Position numbers and translations under genes: made by a program | Assembly: GCA_964496505.1 (NCBI GenBank) | Contig: CAZBZV010000006.1 | Location: 1 to 64,000 of the forward strand | From: JAABVY01 sp964496505 | GTDB taxonomy: Bacteria; Zixibacteria; MSB-5A5; JAABVY01 | Direction of reading: 5' to 3' | Length of the DNA stretch: 64,000 nucleotides | Shown here: in pieces, positions 62,054 to 64,000 of the stretch | Position numbering within the stretch: position 1 is the first letter of the stretch | Layout of the letters: every line of letters begins with the position of its first letter | The notes under the pieces: generated by a model | What the model saw: only the letters and a program-made list of their open reading frames with translations | Databases searched by the model: none | Told to the model about the DNA's origin: nothing

Positions 62054-62833
62054 ATGTTTAGAAAACTATCGATCTTAATATTTATGCTGACGGCTTTTTT
62101 ATTTGCCGGATGCGGCGGTGATCTTACCAACGGTGATATCGAAAGTGAATTCAGTGTAAGGGGACTGCTTTATCACGATCCCAACACGAATACATCGAGC
62201 GCCTATGCTTTCGTTCTCGAGGAGGGTGATCCCATAGCGACCTTGACAAACTACCTTGTCACCAGCAACGAGGATTCCACCCAGCTTAATCCGATTGGCG
62301 GAGGGGCCTATTTGACATCGCAGGGCGCGCTTGAGCTTGCACCCGATTCCAGTTATATTTTCTGGACCGGGGATGATTTTGGCGATTTCTATTTCAGCAA
62401 AACTCTCGACATTGCCGACACCTTCAGCGTGACAGTCACCAATCCCGCCAGCAGGATTTATTCGGGCGGTACTGTTTCGATTCAATGGAACCCGCCCAGC
62501 CAGGATTTCGGCTACTTCGTGACGATCGATCCCCCCAGCGATGCCGCCGAGCCTTTCTGGGAATTTGCCAATTCAACCAATAATCTTACTATGGGTGCGG
62601 AGGCGTTCAGCACCAGCGACGGTGAACGGGTGGAAGGTATATACTATATATATGTGGTGGCATACTCCGAGACTTTCTATGCCGACGCGGTTATCAGTAA
62701 CGACAATCCGGTCTTTTTCCCATATCCGGATACCGGATTTACCGATAATATCAATATGATCGATATAAAAGGCAGATTCGGCACCGCATTGGTATCGTTC
62801 TATGATTCGGTGGAGGTTATAGCAAATCGCTGA
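62054..62833 (+). CDS. lipoprotein of unknown function
   Basis: 259 residues; AAGGGA upstream. Lipobox LFAGC (C20) then DLTNGDIESEF. The rest is beta-rich, with IYSGGTVSIQWNPPSQ suggesting an immunoglobulin- or fibronectin-like fold near residues 130-200. I do not recognise the family. Its TGA overlaps the ATG of murQ by one base, so they are coupled. Confidence 0.75.
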   Translation: MFRKLSILIFMLTAFLFAGCGGDLTNGDIESEFSVRGLLYHDPNTNTSSAYAFVLEEGDPIATLTNYLVTSNEDSTQLNPIGGGAYLTSQGALELAPDSSYIFWTGDDFGDFYFSKTLDIADTFSVTVTNPASRIYSGGTVSIQWNPPSQDFGYFVTIDPPSDAAEPFWEFANSTNNLTMGAEAFSTSDGERVEGIYYIYVVAYSETFYADAVISNDNPVFFPYPDTGFTDNINMIDIKGRFGTALVSFYDSVEVIANR

Positions 62834-63741
62834 TGTCGAAGAAAGTATTCAATGAGATAAAGGATTTGGCGACCGAGTCTGTTAATAAACGGACTCGGTC
62901 TATTGATATCCTGCCCACCCGTAAAGTCCTGGAGCTGATCAATGACGAGGATCAGAGAATAGCCCCGGCAGTCAAGAAAGTTATCCCGCAAATCGAGAAA
63001 GCAGTTGAGCTGGTAGTGAATTCGTTCGAATCGGGCGGGCATCTGTATTATATCGGCGCGGGCACCTCGGGAAGGCTGGGAGTGCTTGATGCTTCCGAAT
63101 GTCCTCCCACATTCGGCGTCAAGCCCTCTCTGGTGCAGGGGATCATTGCCGGCGGGAGACGCACGCTGGTCAGGTCGAAAGAGGGGATTGAGGATGATGC
63201 CGAGGCGGGGGCGAGGGATATTGAAAAAAAGAAGGTCACATCCAAAGATACCGTTATTGGAATAGCGACCTCGAATCGCACACCTTACACACTTGCGGGT
63301 TTAAAGCAGGCGAAAAAGATGGGCGCATCGACTGTATTTTTGTGCTGTAATCGCTCTGTCATGCTGCCTTTTAAACCGGATGTTATCATCAATCCGATTA
63401 CGGGGCCGGAGGCGATAGCAGGATCGACTCGGATGAAGGCGGGTACCGCTACCAAGCTGATCCTTAATATGATCACAACAACTGCAATGGTGAAAATCGG
63501 CAAGACCTTCGGCAATCTTATGGTCGATCTGCAGGCCACCTCGGAAAAGCTGGTACAGCGGTCGATAAAAACTCTGATGACTGTCTGCGACCTGAATTAC
63601 AGTCAGGCCGGGAAGCTTTTAAAACGGGCCGAGGGTCATGTCAAGACTGCGATTGTGATGCATTTCAAACAGACCGACCTTAAGACTGCTAAGCGACTCT
63701 TGAAATCCGCCGACGGCCATCTGAGCAGGATTTTGAAATAG
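62833..63741 (+). CDS. murQ: N-acetylmuramic acid 6-phosphate etherase MurQ
   Basis: 302 residues. SIS fold: YYIGAGTSGRLGVLDASECPP with the catalytic Glu in ASECPP, then GAAA-like helix and GPEAIAGSTRMKAGTATK, the MurQ signature. It cleaves the lactyl ether of MurNAc-6-P to GlcNAc-6-P in peptidoglycan recycling. No murK or anmK sits beside it here; the upstream coupled gene is a lipoprotein. Confidence 0.95.
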   Translation: MSKKVFNEIKDLATESVNKRTRSIDILPTRKVLELINDEDQRIAPAVKKVIPQIEKAVELVVNSFESGGHLYYIGAGTSGRLGVLDASECPPTFGVKPSLVQGIIAGGRRTLVRSKEGIEDDAEAGARDIEKKKVTSKDTVIGIATSNRTPYTLAGLKQAKKMGASTVFLCCNRSVMLPFKPDVIINPITGPEAIAGSTRMKAGTATKLILNMITTTAMVKIGKTFGNLMVDLQATSEKLVQRSIKTLMTVCDLNYSQAGKLLKRAEGHVKTAIVMHFKQTDLKTAKRLLKSADGHLSRILK

Positions 63742-63761
63742 GGAGATTTATTCCCCAATGG

Positions 63762-63880
63762 GTGGCCTGCTCAAACTTCGTTTGGGCAGGCAATTGAAAA
63801 TCACGACCAAAGCGAGTTTGGGGCGTGCCACCCTTTTGAATAGCTTAGAGAGTTCGTATGCGGCGTACCTCCCGGTGCGC
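63762..63880. repeat. composite palindromic repeat region, copy 2
   Basis: CCTGCTCAAA-cttcg-TTTGGGCAGG (63766-63790), CACGACCAAA-gcgag-TTTGGGGCGTG (63802-63826) and GGCGTACCTCCCGGTGCG (63862-63879) correspond to modules at 32545, 32505 and 32374. The first two are inverted relative to copy 1, the third is direct. Confidence 0.8.
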
Positions 63881-63929
63881 CGCGAAAGATGTTCCGGAGG
63901 ACGAGAAGTCCGCCGGTCACAAATGTAAT

Positions 63930-64000
63930 ATGACCAAGAAGCAGAGCAAATTTCTGGCGTTTTTGTTGAGGCATGGGGCTGCGGAAATCGGGCTGGAGCT
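63930..64000 (+). CDS. 5' part of a KptA/Tpt1-like RNA 2'-phosphotransferase
   Basis: 23 codons run off the window from ATG 63930. QSKFLAFLLRHGAAEIGLE matches the opening of Tpt1/KptA (usually SKFLxxxLRHxPxxIGL). In yeast this enzyme removes the 2'-phosphate from spliced tRNA; bacterial roles are unclear. The start is not secure: no Shine-Dalgarno is seen and the frame is open for some distance upstream. The rest of the gene lies outside. Confidence 0.6.
   Translation, partial: MTKKQSKFLAFLLRHGAAEIGLE

Noticed and set aside
1..64000. tRNA, rRNA or CRISPR loci
   Set aside because: No cloverleaf, rRNA core sequence or regularly spaced direct repeats were recognised by eye in the intergenic stretches; a tRNAscan/Infernal run would be needed to exclude them firmly.

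Overview
The window looks like chromosomal DNA of an uncultivated Gram-negative (diderm) bacterium. Reasons: TonB-dependent receptor, Omp85-like barrel, RND efflux trio, several lipoproteins, a T9SS-type C-terminal sorting domain and a dockerin-bearing secreted protein, together with a bactofilin. This mix (PNPFN sorting tails plus dockerins) is typical of FCB-superphylum candidate phyla such as Zixibacteria or KSB1-like lineages. That placement is an inference from gene style; no rRNA or other marker in the window settles it.

Layout. 1-9.2 kb: an apparent insertion-sequence end, a small secreted protein, DinB-like, esterase-TPR and cupin genes, a dispersed-repeat patch, a small barrel protein and a TonB receptor/surface lipoprotein pair. 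9.7-13.5 kb: an Npt-type (ADP/ATP-carrier-like) transporter fused to HEAT repeats, a cyclic-nucleotide-domain protein and a stand-alone response regulator. 13.5-18.7 kb: a minus-strand operon coding an Omp85-like barrel, a lipoprotein carrying protein-kinase-like motifs, an unknown secreted protein and a PAP2 phosphatase; this is the most interesting unexplained locus. 19.2-26.9 kb: a giant multi-PAS hybrid histidine kinase, a Kef-type antiporter and an L,D-transpeptidase behind a G10 tract. 27-32.3 kb: an SDR gene, then a MarR/GNAT/amino-acid racemase/sodium symporter operon. 32.6-40.1 kb: aldo-keto reductase, two divergent hemerythrins, an AT-richer pair of large secreted proteins, and a KamA-type radical SAM aminomutase with a well-formed promoter and operator-like repeat. 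40.6-48.9 kb: a heavy-metal (Czc/Cus) efflux cluster. 49-52.3 kb: S37 peptidase, SDR, unknown membrane protein.

52.4-61.9 kb is the conserved replication-origin-proximal block rpmH-rnpA-yidD-yidC-mnmE-mnmG-rsmG-parA-parB, followed by an M23 peptidase and a bactofilin, with two perfect parS sites and a cluster of DnaA-box-like 9-mers. rpmH was not in the supplied gene predictions and was found by reading the minus strand; rnpA can only start inside it. Transcription switches from mostly minus to plus at about 61.9-62.05 kb, where divergent promoters are visible. 62-64 kb: lipoprotein, MurQ etherase, and the start of a KptA-like RNA 2'-phosphotransferase running off the end.

Several palindromic repeat families recur at distant positions (3.7 and 56.0 kb; 32.4-32.6 and 63.8 kb), one of which supplies the last codons of mnmG. 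No rRNA, tRNA or CRISPR array was recognised.
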